From: Caballeronia fortuita
Lineage (GTDB): Bacteria; Pseudomonadota; Gammaproteobacteria; Burkholderiales; Burkholderiaceae
Length of the DNA stretch: 64,000 bases
Direction of reading: 5' to 3'
Assembly: GCF_001544835.2 (NCBI RefSeq)
Contig: NZ_FCNX02000001.1
Span: forward strand, 806,001-870,000
The position numbers and the translations under genes are program-made. Below the pieces are notes generated by a model. The model did no database searches, was not told the DNA's origin, and was given only the letters and a program-made list of their open reading frames with translations. Every line of letters begins with the position of its first letter. The stretch's first letter is position 1. Of this stretch, positions 44,788 to 53,589 are shown one piece after another.

Positions 44788-45669
44788 ATGTCGATTCTGA
44801 TCAACAAAGACACGAAGGTCATCACGCAGGGCATCACCGGCAAGACCGGCCAGTTCCACACGCGCGCCTGCCGCGAATACGCGAACGGCCGTGAAGCGTA
44901 CGTCGCGGGCGTGAACCCGAAGAAGGCCGGCGAAGACTTCGAAGGCATTCCCATCTACGCGTCCGTCAAGGAAGCGAAGGCCGAAACCGGCGCGACCGTT
45001 TCGGTGATCTACGTGCCGCCCGCGGGCGCTGCCGCCGCGATCTGGGAAGCCGTCGAAGCCGATCTCGATCTCGCGATCTGCATCACGGAAGGCATTCCGG
45101 TTCGCGACATGCTCGAAATCAAGGACCGCATGCGCCGCGAAAACCGCAAGACGCTGCTGCTCGGACCGAACTGCCCCGGCACGATCACGCCGGACGAGCT
45201 GAAGATCGGCATCATGCCGGGTCACATCCACAAGAAAGGCCGCATCGGCGTCGTGTCGCGTTCGGGCACGCTGACCTATGAAGCAGTCGGCCAGTTGACG
45301 GCGCTTGGCCTCGGCCAGTCGTCGGCGGTCGGTATCGGCGGCGATCCGATCAACGGTCTCAAGCACATCGACGTGATGAAGATGTTCAACGACGATCCGG
45401 AAACGGACGCCGTCATCATGATCGGCGAGATCGGCGGTCCGGACGAAGCGAACGCCGCTTACTGGATCAAGGACAACATGAAGAAGCCGGTCGTCGGCTT
45501 CATCGCGGGTGTGACGGCGCCTCCGGGCAAGCGCATGGGCCACGCCGGCGCGCTAATCTCGGGCGGTGCGGACACGGCTGACGCGAAGCTGGAAATAATG
45601 GACGCGTGCGGCATCAAGGTCACGAAGAATCCGTCGGAAATGGCGCGTCTGCTGAAGTCGGTCCTGTAA
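44788..45669 (+). CDS. sucD: Succinyl-CoA synthetase, alpha subunit
   Basis: This is the CoA-binding and phosphohistidine subunit of succinyl-CoA synthetase, 293 residues. It begins MSILINKDTKVITQGITGKTGQFHT; the CoA-binding Rossmann fold includes YVPPAGAAAAIWEAVEA, LGPNCPGTITPDELKIGIMP and RSGTLTYEAVGQLT. The catalytic histidine is in GHAGALISGG (near residue 252). An AGAGG ribosome site precedes the ATG. The gene completes the sucCD operon, which ends at the terminator at 45731-45768. Confidence 0.98.
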   Translation: MSILINKDTKVITQGITGKTGQFHTRACREYANGREAYVAGVNPKKAGEDFEGIPIYASVKEAKAETGATVSVIYVPPAGAAAAIWEAVEADLDLAICITEGIPVRDMLEIKDRMRRENRKTLLLGPNCPGTITPDELKIGIMPGHIHKKGRIGVVSRSGTLTYEAVGQLTALGLGQSSAVGIGGDPINGLKHIDVMKMFNDDPETDAVIMIGEIGGPDEANAAYWIKDNMKKPVVGFIAGVTAPPGKRMGHAGALISGGADTADAKLEIMDACGIKVTKNPSEMARLLKSVL

Positions 45670-45730
45670 GCATGCGGGCAAATTACGCGGGGGTTTGGTA
45701 CTCTTACTGATTCCTTTCGTGTAATCCGAT

Positions 45731-45768
45731 GAAAAGCGAGGGAGCATTGCTTCCTCGCTTTTTTCATT
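45731..45768 (+). terminator. Rho-independent terminator of sucCD
   Basis: AAAAGCGAGG pairs with CCTCGCTTTT around an 11-base loop and is followed by TT. It lies 62 bases past the sucD stop and includes an ATG at 45729 that could be mistaken for the start of the next gene. Confidence 0.88.
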
Positions 45769-45776
45769 TCTGCCTC

Positions 45777-46487
45777 ATGCTCGAATTCTTCTCGACCCTT
45801 CACTGGGGCGCGGTCGTTCAGATCATCGTGATCGACATTCTGCTCGGCGGCGACAACGCCGTCGTGATCGCGCTCGCGTGCCGCAATCTGCCCGACCGGC
45901 AGCGCACGCGCGGCATCGTGTTCGGCACGCTCGGCGCGATCATCCTGCGCGTCGTGTTGATCGCGTTCGCGGTGCTTCTGCTCGATATCCCGTTCCTCAA
46001 GTTCCTGGGCGGCATGCTGCTGCTGTGGATCGGCGTGAAGCTGATGCAGCCGGACCACGACGATCATCAGATCGACGCGTCGGACCGGTTGTGGGCGGCG
46101 GTGAAGACGATCATCGTCGCGGATGCCGTGATGAGCCTCGACAACGTGATCGCGATCGCGGGCGCGGCCGAAGCCGCCGATCCGCGTCATCGGCTGACGC
46201 TGGTGATCTTCGGGCTGATCGTGAGCATTCCGTTGATCGTCTGGGGCAGCACGCTGGTGCTGAAGCTGCTCGACCGGTTTCCCGTCGTCGTGCTGCTCGG
46301 CGCGGGGTTGCTGGGATGGATCTCGGGCGGTCTCATCATCGACGATCCCTTCATCGACCGATGGCCCGCGCTCAACACCGAGATCGCCGGATACGCGGCG
46401 CATGCAGCCGGGACAATTTTCGTTATCGCGGTCGGCTGGCTGCTCAAGCGGCGCGCAATCGCCAATGACAATCGCGCGGCCGGTTGA
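45777..46487 (+). CDS. TerC family integral membrane protein
   Basis: A seven-helix membrane protein of 236 residues. The TerC marks are VIDILLGGDNAVVIALACRNL with acidic residues inside the membrane, GGMLLLWIGVKLM, VADAVMSLDNVIAIAGAA and the C-terminal AGTIFVIAVGWLLKRR. Members export manganese or load it into secreted enzymes; others are linked to tellurite resistance. No yybP-ykoY-like manganese riboswitch is apparent upstream. The ATG at 45777 was chosen because the earlier one lies in the sucCD terminator. A strong terminator follows. Confidence 0.9.
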   Translation: MLEFFSTLHWGAVVQIIVIDILLGGDNAVVIALACRNLPDRQRTRGIVFGTLGAIILRVVLIAFAVLLLDIPFLKFLGGMLLLWIGVKLMQPDHDDHQIDASDRLWAAVKTIIVADAVMSLDNVIAIAGAAEAADPRHRLTLVIFGLIVSIPLIVWGSTLVLKLLDRFPVVVLLGAGLLGWISGGLIIDDPFIDRWPALNTEIAGYAAHAAGTIFVIAVGWLLKRRAIANDNRAAG

Positions 46488-46543
46488 ATCGTCCTAGGCC
46501 GTCCGGCTGACTGCCGCGCGCGCACGTCTCTCAATACGATGGA

Positions 46544-46581
46544 AGCGTCCTTGCCGCATTGCGCGGAAGGGCGCTTTTTTT
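46544..46581 (+). terminator. Rho-independent terminator of the TerC gene
   Basis: AGCGTCCTT pairs with AAGGGCGCT (one G-U pair), extended by inner CCGC/GCGG pairing, and is followed by seven T residues. It separates the terC-like gene from pilA. Confidence 0.85.
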
Positions 46582-46598
46582 GTCTTTTGGGAGCAGCA

Positions 46599-47189
46599 AT
46601 GACGACGATGGTTCGTGGTTTCAACGCGCCGCGCGAACGGCGCGCATGGTGGTTCGGGCGCGCGCAAGACGCGCTCGCGCGTGGCTTCACGCTGATCGAA
46701 CTGATGATCGTGCTTGCGATCGTCGGCGTGGTCGCGGCATATGCGATACCCGCGTATCAGGATTATCTGGCGCGTAGCCGCGTGGGCGAGGGCATCGCGC
46801 TTGCAGCGGGCGCGCGGCTCGCGGTGGCCGAGAACGCGGCGAGCGGTGCGGATCTCGCGGGCGGGTTCGCGTCGCCGCCGGGCACGCGCAATGTCGAATC
46901 CGTTCACGTCGACAGCGACAACGGACAAATCACGATCGCTTACTCGACGCGCGTCGCGCCGGCGGGATCGAACACGCTCGTGCTCGTGCCTTCGACGCCC
47001 GATAACGCCGATACGCCCACGTCGCGCGTCGCGCTCAGCCGTGGCGCGGTCCAGGCGGGCTCGCTGACATGGGAATGCTTCGCGGGCGCGAAGGCGGAGT
47101 CGTCGCTGCCGGCGCCGGGTGCGGGTCCGTCGCCCGCGCAGGCGGCGACCTTGCCGGCGAATCTCGCGCCGCCCGAGTGCCGCGCGTAA
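46599..47189 (+). CDS. pilA: Type IV pilin (PilA-like)
   Basis: A major-pilin-type protein of 196 residues. The prepilin peptidase site is [11 protein letters not shown] (Gly29, Phe30, Glu34), followed by the hydrophobic assembly helix and [29 protein letters not shown]. Two C-terminal cysteines (WECF and PECRA) would form the D-loop. Between them lies an Ala/Pro/Ser-rich stretch that looks like an O-glycosylation region. The leader is 29 residues, far longer than the 5-8 typical of type IVa pilins, yet no downstream start is available. A GGGAG ribosome site supports the ATG at 46599. The pglL gene follows 166 bases later. Confidence 0.92.
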   Translation: MTTMVRGFNAPRERRAWWFGRAQDALARGFTLIELMIVLAIVGVVAAYAIPAYQDYLARSRVGEGIALAAGARLAVAENAASGADLAGGFASPPGTRNVESVHVDSDNGQITIAYSTRVAPAGSNTLVLVPSTPDNADTPTSRVALSRGAVQAGSLTWECFAGAKAESSLPAPGAGPSPAQAATLPANLAPPECRA

Positions 47190-47355
47190 GTGCCGGAGGA
47201 ACGAGAGCGCGGCGGCACGATTTACGGCGCCGCCGCGCTTTTGCGCCGTCGTTTTTGCGCGAAAGACCGAGATTTCGTAGCAATTCCGGCGGTTCAACGG
47301 ACAGCGGGGGCAAAGTTTTGTATAGTGCGCCGGTTCCCGACGTTCCCAGCCGCTC

Positions 47356-49179
47356 ATGCCTTCTCAATCATCCCGATCCGCCGAATACGCGCGCTTTCTC
47401 TGTTTCGCCGTTCTTTGCCTTGCGTTGACGATGCCTTTCGGCGTCGTCAACCACACGTACCCGATTCCGACCTTCTACGCCGAATACAGCGCGCTCGCGC
47501 TCTATCTCGCGCTGGCCGCGACGCTCGCGCTGCTCGTGCGCGTGACGGAGCCGAAGGTGCCGTTCGCGTCGCCCGTCGTCGCGTTGATGCCGCTCGCGTT
47601 CGGCGCGCTGCTCGTCGCGCAGACGGTGTTGCTGCCGGTCGCGCAGCCATCGATGAACTGGCTCGGCGGCGCGTATCTGCTCGCGTCCTTCGTCGCGGTG
47701 CACACGGGGTTCGGATTCGTGCGGGCAGGGCTCGCGGAGAAGGCGCTGCGTATCGGTGCGGCTGCGCTGATGGTCGGCGGACTCTTCGCGGTCTTCTGCC
47801 AGATCGTGCAGTTGCTACATATGGAAGTGAGATTCACGCCGTTCGTGGTCGCGTACAACGTGATGATCGAGCGGCGTCCGTTCGGCAACATGGCGCAGGC
47901 GAATCACCTCGCGACCGTGATCGCGTTCGCCCTCGCGGGCGCGCTGTACTTCGTCCAAGCGCGGCGTCTGCCGATCGTGCTGTGGCTGATTCTGTCCGCG
48001 ATCTATTCGCTCGGGCTCGCGCTGACCGTCTCGCGCGGACCGTGGCTGCAGACGGCGGTGATCGTCGTCGCCGGGTTCTGGATGGCCTTTGTGATCGGGC
48101 GGCCGGTCGCGTCCGAAGGTTTCGATGGCCCGGGCAAGCGCGATGTGCGCGCGTGGATCGTCCCGATCCTGCTCGCCATCGTGTTCTTCGCGGTGAACGC
48201 GGCGGTGCGCTGGGCGAACGTGCGCTATGGCTTCGGGCTCGCGCAATCGGCGGCGGAGCGCATGCAGGAAGCCAGTCAGATCGCGCCGCGGCTCGCGCTC
48301 TGGAAATACGGCTGGACGATGTTCAGGACGCACCCTCTGCTGGGCGTGGGCTGGGGCGAGTTTCCGCGCTATCAGTTCGATCTCGTGCGCGATCTGGGCG
48401 GCGTCGAGATCGCAAATAACGCGCACGACATCTTCATCGATCTGCTCGCGAAAACCGGCGCGCTCGGCGTGGCGATTCTCGTCGCGGGCATCGTGCTCTG
48501 GCTGATTCGCGTGCTGCGCGCGCCGCAAACGCCGGCGCGCATTTTCGGGCTGTCGCTGCTCGGCGTGCTGATGATGCATGCGCTTGTCGAATATCCGCAG
48601 CAGTACATGTTTTTTCTGATGCCGGCGATGCTAGTCATCGGTCTGCTGGAGACGCGGCCCCTGCGGCTGGTTGCGCGGCCGCTGTCGTATGGCGTGTATG
48701 TCGTGCTCGTGCTCGGCGGACTCGCGGCGCTGTTTCCGACGCTGCGCGATTACAACCGCGCCGAGGTGCTCTATTACGGCGCGCGGCCGGCCGAGCAATA
48801 CCGCGACAATCCGTCGTTCCTGTTCACGGCGTGGGGCGAATACGGCGCGGCGACGCTGTTGCCGATCAACGCGCAGAACGTCGAGGAGAAGCTCGCGGCG
48901 CATCGCAAGGCCATTGCGTTGTTGCCGGGCGAGACCGTGTTGCGCCGATATGCGGTGCTCCAGGCGCTTGCCGGACAGAAGGCGGAAGCGCTCGACACGA
49001 TGGCGCGTCTCAAGATTTTCGCGACGCAGTTGCACGACTGGCCGAAGCAGCTTCTGGCCGTCTACGATCTGACCGATGAAGCGGGCAAGCCGCTGGCGTC
49101 GTTCAAGGCGGATCTGGTGAAGCTGTACGGGGTGCCGTTGCCGGATCAGCAGCCTTCGGAGGACGATGAGGAGGAGTGA
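47356..49179 (+). CDS. pglL: PglL-type O-oligosaccharyltransferase
   Basis: An inner-membrane enzyme of 607 residues that moves a lipid-linked oligosaccharide onto serines of exported proteins such as pilins. It has about a dozen hydrophobic segments. The N-terminal PglL_A-like region contains FGVVNHTYPIPTFYAEY; the Wzy_C region includes GWGEFPRYQFDLV and NNAHDIFIDLLAKTGALG with the conserved His357; the C-terminal soluble part has EYPQQYMFFLMP, YYGARPAEQYRDNPSF and an acidic end. Placement next to a pilin with an Ala/Pro/Ser-rich tail supports a glycosylation pair. An O-antigen ligase (WaaL) is the main alternative, but the PglL-type N-terminus argues against it. Confidence 0.9.
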   Translation: MPSQSSRSAEYARFLCFAVLCLALTMPFGVVNHTYPIPTFYAEYSALALYLALAATLALLVRVTEPKVPFASPVVALMPLAFGALLVAQTVLLPVAQPSMNWLGGAYLLASFVAVHTGFGFVRAGLAEKALRIGAAALMVGGLFAVFCQIVQLLHMEVRFTPFVVAYNVMIERRPFGNMAQANHLATVIAFALAGALYFVQARRLPIVLWLILSAIYSLGLALTVSRGPWLQTAVIVVAGFWMAFVIGRPVASEGFDGPGKRDVRAWIVPILLAIVFFAVNAAVRWANVRYGFGLAQSAAERMQEASQIAPRLALWKYGWTMFRTHPLLGVGWGEFPRYQFDLVRDLGGVEIANNAHDIFIDLLAKTGALGVAILVAGIVLWLIRVLRAPQTPARIFGLSLLGVLMMHALVEYPQQYMFFLMPAMLVIGLLETRPLRLVARPLSYGVYVVLVLGGLAALFPTLRDYNRAEVLYYGARPAEQYRDNPSFLFTAWGEYGAATLLPINAQNVEEKLAAHRKAIALLPGETVLRRYAVLQALAGQKAEALDTMARLKIFATQLHDWPKQLLAVYDLTDEAGKPLASFKADLVKLYGVPLPDQQPSEDDEEE

Positions 49180-49195
49180 GTTGTGCGGCCGGGCA

Positions 49196-49675
49196 CTACG
49201 CCTCCGCCACCCAATCCCCCGACTTCCCCCCGTGCTTCTCCATCACCCGCACATTCGTGATCGTCATACCCCGATCCACCGCCTTGCACATATCGTAGAC
49301 CGTCAGCAATCCGACCTGCACGGCGGTCAGCGCCTCCATCTCCACTCCGGTTCGCCCGACCGTCTCCACGCGCACTTCGCAATGCACGCCGGGCAGCGTT
49401 TCGTCGATGGTGAAATCCACCGCGACGCGCGTCAGCGCCAGCGGATGACATAGCGGGATCAGATCCGCCGTGCGCTTTGCGCCCTGAATCGCCGCGATGC
49501 GCGCGACGCCGAGCACGTCGCCCTTCTTGGCACGTCCCTCGCGGATCAGCGCGAGCGTGGGTTCGAGCATCGCGATCGAGCCGCGTGCCACGGCGACGCG
49601 GCGCGTTTCGTTCTTCGCGCCGACATCGACCATGTGCGCTTCGCCAGCGGCATCGAAATGAGTGAGTCCGGACAT
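49196..49675 (-). CDS. moaC: Cyclic pyranopterin monophosphate synthase
   Basis: MoaC converts the MoaA product to cyclic pyranopterin monophosphate, the first stable intermediate of molybdenum cofactor synthesis. It has 159 residues. Family motifs are [45 protein letters not shown] and [26 protein letters not shown] with the catalytic Lys and Asp. The gene converges on pglL and stands alone; other moa genes are not in the window. An AAGGAGAC ribosome site lies before the ATG. Confidence 0.97.
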   Translation of the reverse strand: MSGLTHFDAAGEAHMVDVGAKNETRRVAVARGSIAMLEPTLALIREGRAKKGDVLGVARIAAIQGAKRTADLIPLCHPLALTRVAVDFTIDETLPGVHCEVRVETVGRTGVEMEALTAVQVGLLTVYDMCKAVDRGMTITNVRVMEKHGGKSGDWVAEA

Positions 49676-49834
49676 AGCGTCTCCTTCGAATGGGCGCCTA
49701 TCATACCAGCGTGAAATCGCGCGTTTTCACCGCGAAACGTCGAGATCCAATACCAGTTCCGAACGATGCGCGACACTTGATACGATAAGCTCGATTCGAT
49801 TTTCAGGCACCACACGCAACGTCCGCTTCGCGCC

Positions 49835-51883
49835 ATGCCTTCGACACGTCCGAGCCGCGTGCTCGTCTCCCTGTTGTGTATTGCCCTCGCCATGCCGCCT
49901 GCCGCTCTGGCGCAGACGAGTTCGCCCGCCGCGAACCCGGCCGGCACGCTCGCGGCGTCGCAACTGCGTTCGTCGCAGGAAAAGAGTGCGGGCGACGTGC
50001 CGGCCAACTTCGCGGACGGCGTGTTCGGCGTCTATGGCGGCGCCGAAAGCCGGTTCGCGAACCGTCCCGGCACGATGTCCGGCCTGCGCGCGCCGCTCGC
50101 GTCGGTGCAGCTTCCCGATCTCGGCGACGGCTCTGGCGGCTCGCTCACGCCGCAGGCCGAGCGCAAGGTCGGCGAGAAGATGATGCGCGAAGTGCGCGCC
50201 GATCCCGACTATCTCGACGACTGGCTGCTGCGCGACTATCTCGATTCGATATCGTCGAAGCTGTCCTCTGCCGCGGCCACGCAGTATCTGGGCGGTTATC
50301 GGCCGGATTTCGATCTCTTCGCCGTGCGCGATCCGCAGATCAACGCGTTCTCGATGCCGGGCGGCTTCATCGGCGTGAACACGGGGCTGATCGCCGCGAC
50401 GCAGACCGAATCGGAACTGGCGTCGGTCATCGGTCACGAAATGGGGCACGTGCTGCAACGGCACATCGCGCGCATGCTCGGCACGCAGGAAAAGAGCACC
50501 TACGCGGCGCTCGCCGCGATGGCCGCCGGCATGCTCGCAGGTCTGCTCGCGCATAGCGGCGATCTCGGCATGGGCATCGCAATGGGCGGTCAGGCGTTCG
50601 CCATCGACAATCAGCTGCGCTTTTCGCGCGCGGCCGAGCACGAAGCCGATCGCGTCGGTTTTCAGATGCTGACCGCCGCCGGTTACGATCCCTACGCGAT
50701 GGTTGCGTTCTTCGAACGTCTCGATCGCGGCGCCATGGCCGATAACGGCGTGCCGCCCTACGTGCGCACGCATCCGCTCACGACCGACCGCATCGCCGAC
50801 ATGGAAGGCCGCGCGCGGCGCGTGCCGTATCGGCAGCCGCGTCAGTCGGCAGAATACGCGTTCGTGCGTGCCCGCGCGCGTGTGCTGCAAGTGAATTACG
50901 CGAGCGATTATCGTGAGGTTGCGAGCAGGCTCAAATCCGAAATCGAGGATCAGACGGCGCTCAATCCGGCGTCGAACTGGTATGGCATCGCGCTCGCGCA
51001 ATCGCTGATGGGCAATTACGACGCCGCCGACGGTGCGCTTGCCCGTGCGCGCAAGTCGTTCGAAGGCGACGAGGCGAGCGCGGCGGCGGCATCGGCGCAA
51101 GTGCGGCAGGAGGATCGCGCGCCGCAGCCGAAGCAGGCGGGCGCGCCGGCCATCTCGCCGCCCGTAGCGTCCGTGGCGTCCGTAGCGTCCGTGGCGCCGC
51201 GTGACAAGAGCGGCGAGGCATCGCTGCGTAACGCGGATGCGTCGATGACCGCGACGCCGCTCGACCGCGCGCGCACGGCGCTGAATCTGGGCAACGCGCC
51301 GCTGCCCGAAACGCCGACGGCCGAGCCCGCGCGCGCAAGCAGCGAGATCGCGCTTGCGCCCGTCCATGTCGATGCGCGCCCGATTCCGGCAGCCAAACCG
51401 CAGCCCGCGCCGCCCGCGCCGCCGGCGTCGCGCAGCACGCCGAGCCTCGACGTGCTCGCCGCCGACATCGCGCGCCGCGCAGGCCGCAACGACGAAGCGA
51501 TCCGCCTCGCGGACATCGCACAAAAGCGCTGGCCAGAGTCGCACGCGGCCATCGACGTCCATTTGCAGGCGCTGCTTTCCGCGCGCCGCTTCGCCGAAGC
51601 GCAGACGCTCGCGCGCCGCGAAACACGCGCCGAGCCGACGCGCCCCGACTGGTGGTTTTATCTTGCGCAGGCGAGCGCGGGCCTCAACGATCCGTTGCAA
51701 CAGCATCAGGCGATGGCCGAAAAATTCGCGCTCGACGGCGCGTGGCCGTCCGCCATCCGGCAACTGAAGGAAGCGCGCGACGTGAAGACCGCGAGTTTCT
51801 ACGATCTCTCGACGATCTCCGCACGGCTGCACGACTTCGAAACGCGCTACAAGGAAGAGCGCGAGATGGAAAAAAACGGCTGA
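49835..51883 (+). CDS. M48 family metalloprotease with TPR domain (BepA-like)
   Basis: A periplasmic zinc protease and chaperone-like factor of outer-membrane assembly, 682 residues. The N-terminus is a signal peptide ending near ALA-QTSS. The zinc site is HEMGH (201-205) with the third ligand in AAEHEADRVG. The C-terminal half is helical with TPR-like repeats (ARTALNLGNAPLPE, ARRAGRNDEAIRLADIAQKRWPE, HQAMAEKFALDGAWPSAIRQL). Between them is a long low-complexity linker with a Val-Ala-Ser repeat. BepA is about 490 residues in E. coli; the extra length here is the linker. Confidence 0.9.
   Translation: MPSTRPSRVLVSLLCIALAMPPAALAQTSSPAANPAGTLAASQLRSSQEKSAGDVPANFADGVFGVYGGAESRFANRPGTMSGLRAPLASVQLPDLGDGSGGSLTPQAERKVGEKMMREVRADPDYLDDWLLRDYLDSISSKLSSAAATQYLGGYRPDFDLFAVRDPQINAFSMPGGFIGVNTGLIAATQTESELASVIGHEMGHVLQRHIARMLGTQEKSTYAALAAMAAGMLAGLLAHSGDLGMGIAMGGQAFAIDNQLRFSRAAEHEADRVGFQMLTAAGYDPYAMVAFFERLDRGAMADNGVPPYVRTHPLTTDRIADMEGRARRVPYRQPRQSAEYAFVRARARVLQVNYASDYREVASRLKSEIEDQTALNPASNWYGIALAQSLMGNYDAADGALARARKSFEGDEASAAAASAQVRQEDRAPQPKQAGAPAISPPVASVASVASVAPRDKSGEASLRNADASMTATPLDRARTALNLGNAPLPETPTAEPARASSEIALAPVHVDARPIPAAKPQPAPPAPPASRSTPSLDVLAADIARRAGRNDEAIRLADIAQKRWPESHAAIDVHLQALLSARRFAEAQTLARRETRAEPTRPDWWFYLAQASAGLNDPLQQHQAMAEKFALDGAWPSAIRQLKEARDVKTASFYDLSTISARLHDFETRYKEEREMEKNG
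51164..51199. repeat. 9-bp tandem repeat in the M48 protease linker
   Basis: GTAGCGTCC and GTGGCGTCC alternate three times (51164-51190), with a partial fourth copy to 51199. They encode Val-Ala-Ser units in the linker between the protease and TPR parts. The unit preserves the frame. Confidence 0.85.
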
Positions 51884-51884
51884 A

Positions 51885-52466
51885 TCACGCCTGGCGGGCG
51901 GCGCGGGCGGCCGGACTCGCGACGAAGCCGAAGTGCGCGGCGACATCCGCGCGGGCGATCGGCTGCACGGTCAGATCGACGCCGCCGCGCCAATGGAAGA
52001 CGCCGCGCGTGCCAGCATCGTCGAGCGATGCGTGATTCGCGAACAGTTCGAGATCGTGGTCGTGCAGCGCGGCGACGCGCGCGGGCGACGCGTTATCGGC
52101 GAAGAGGATCGCGCCTTCGTCGTCGGTCCATGCATGCGCGGGCTCGAAGTCCGCGCCGGATTGATCGGTCAGGCGCAATTCGCCGTGCTCCTCATGGAGG
52201 CGCACGATCCACGGCGTATAGCCGAGCTCCACGTACACGCGCTGCGGGCCGTTCTGAAAGAACCACTGGCCGTCGGCATCGCTTTCGTAATTGCGGTTGA
52301 TGAAGCCGAGCAGCGCCTCGTGCCGGATCGGCGCGCCGAGTTCGCCGGCGGCTTGCGCGGCGTCGTCACGCATGCGCCACTGACCGCGCCGGTCGAGCAG
52401 CAGCCAGCCCGTGCAATGCGGAACGTTGGGCCATTTGGCGAGCGCCTGCCTGACGATGTCATCCAT
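51885..52466 (-). CDS. Conserved hypothetical protein (DUF2946-like)
   Basis: A cytoplasmic protein of 193 residues beginning MDDIVRQALAKWPNVPHCTGWLLLDRRGQWRMRDD, with ALLGFINRNYESDADGQWFFQNGPQRVYVELGYTPWIVRL in the middle. This pattern is found in a family conserved across Burkholderiales and annotated as DUF2946 in some genomes; I am fairly sure of the family but not of the number. No signal peptide, membrane segment or catalytic motif is seen. It lies six bases downstream of the YheT-like hydrolase gene and is likely co-transcribed with it. Confidence 0.75.
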   Translation of the reverse strand: MDDIVRQALAKWPNVPHCTGWLLLDRRGQWRMRDDAAQAAGELGAPIRHEALLGFINRNYESDADGQWFFQNGPQRVYVELGYTPWIVRLHEEHGELRLTDQSGADFEPAHAWTDDEGAILFADNASPARVAALHDHDLELFANHASLDDAGTRGVFHWRGGVDLTVQPIARADVAAHFGFVASPAARAARQA

Positions 52467-52472
52467 GATCGA

Positions 52473-53555
52473 TCACGAAACGAAGTTCTCCAGATAGCCG
52501 AACACGCGCAGCGACAGCCAGTCGATCCGGCCCGGAAACGGTCCCGTCATGAAGCCGACGTGTCCGCCGTGGTTCGGCTGATCGAGCGTCACGCGCGCCG
52601 ATACTTCCGCCGCCGACGGCAGCGCGAACTCCGGCAGGAACGGATCGTTGCGCGCGTTCAGGAGCAGCGCGGGCACTTCGATGTGCTTCAGATGCGCGCG
52701 GATCGTCGCCGTCGACCAATAGTGATTGGTGTCGCGAAAGCCGTGCAGCGGCGCGGTGACGACGTTATCGAACTCGTACAGCGTGCGCGCGGCGAGCACG
52801 GCGTGGCGGTCGTAGAGCCCGGGATACTGGCCGAGCTTGGCGAGCGCCTTCTTCTTGAGCGATTTCAGGAAGCTGCGCGTGTAGACCATGCCGAAGCCCT
52901 GCGAGATCGCGAGGCCGCCCGCGTGGACGTCGAGCGGCGCGGAGATGGCCGCCGCCGCGCTGATGATCGATGCATCCGTGCCGCGCTGACACAGCCAGTG
53001 CAGCAGTACGTTGCCGCCGAGCGAGACGCCCGCCGCGACGATCGGCCCGCGATGCGCCTGCGCGAGCCGCCGCAGTATCCAGTCGACTTCGGCGCTGTCC
53101 GCGAGATGGTAGAAGCGCGGCAGCAGATTGAGCGGGCCGCTGCAGCTGCGAAAATGCGGCACGACGCCGTGCCAGCCGCGCGCGCGGGCGGCGGCCATCA
53201 TCGTGCGGGCGTAGTGCGAGTCGGAACTGCCTTCGAGGCCGTGAAAGAGCACGAAGAGCGGGGCGTTGGCGGGTGGATGATCCTGCGGATCGGCTGGATC
53301 GTGCGCGAGAAAGTCGAGATCGATGAAATCGCCGTCGGGCGTGTCCCAGCGCTCGCGCCGATACTGCACGGCAGGCTTGCGGCCGAACAAGGCTGGAACG
53401 ATGGTCTGGGCGTGGCTCGTCGGCAGCCAGCGCGGCGCGTTGTAGAGCCAATCGGCGGCCCTCGGCGCGCTCAGATGCGCCGCTTCTTTCAGTGCGACGG
53501 CGAGCGACTTGTCCACGAACGACGAATCGTGCTTCAACAACGGATCGCGCTTCAT
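52473..53555 (-). CDS. Alpha/beta hydrolase, YheT family
   Basis: A hydrolase of 360 residues of the YheT/UPF0017 family. The catalytic serine is in GVSLGG, the acid is in LNARNDPFLPE, and the histidine is in QPNHGGHVGFM; the oxyanion turn is LFHGLEGSSDSHYAR. The N-terminal APRWLPTSHAQTIVPALFGR is typical of the family. Members hydrolyse short esters but the natural substrate is unknown. The gene precedes the DUF2946-like gene by six bases, and an NTF2-like gene lies 34 bases upstream on the same strand. Confidence 0.92.
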   Translation of the reverse strand: MKRDPLLKHDSSFVDKSLAVALKEAAHLSAPRAADWLYNAPRWLPTSHAQTIVPALFGRKPAVQYRRERWDTPDGDFIDLDFLAHDPADPQDHPPANAPLFVLFHGLEGSSDSHYARTMMAAARARGWHGVVPHFRSCSGPLNLLPRFYHLADSAEVDWILRRLAQAHRGPIVAAGVSLGGNVLLHWLCQRGTDASIISAAAAISAPLDVHAGGLAISQGFGMVYTRSFLKSLKKKALAKLGQYPGLYDRHAVLAARTLYEFDNVVTAPLHGFRDTNHYWSTATIRAHLKHIEVPALLLNARNDPFLPEFALPSAAEVSARVTLDQPNHGGHVGFMTGPFPGRIDWLSLRVFGYLENFVS

Positions 53556-53589
53556 GGTCCCTCCCCGGCAGACGTCTTCTTCGAATCTC

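Noticed and set aside
45729..45776. Upstream ATG start for the TerC gene
   Set aside because: The added residues are encoded by the sucCD terminator hairpin; MLEFFSTLHWG is the family-like start.
45670..45776. Manganese (yybP-ykoY) riboswitch before the TerC gene
   Set aside because: The gap holds a plain terminator hairpin; the multi-helix junction of this riboswitch is not seen.
49727..51946. 739-codon minus-strand open frame opposite the M48 protease
   Set aside because: The plus strand has HEMGH, a signal peptide and TPR-like repeats; the antisense product is Arg/His-rich and featureless.
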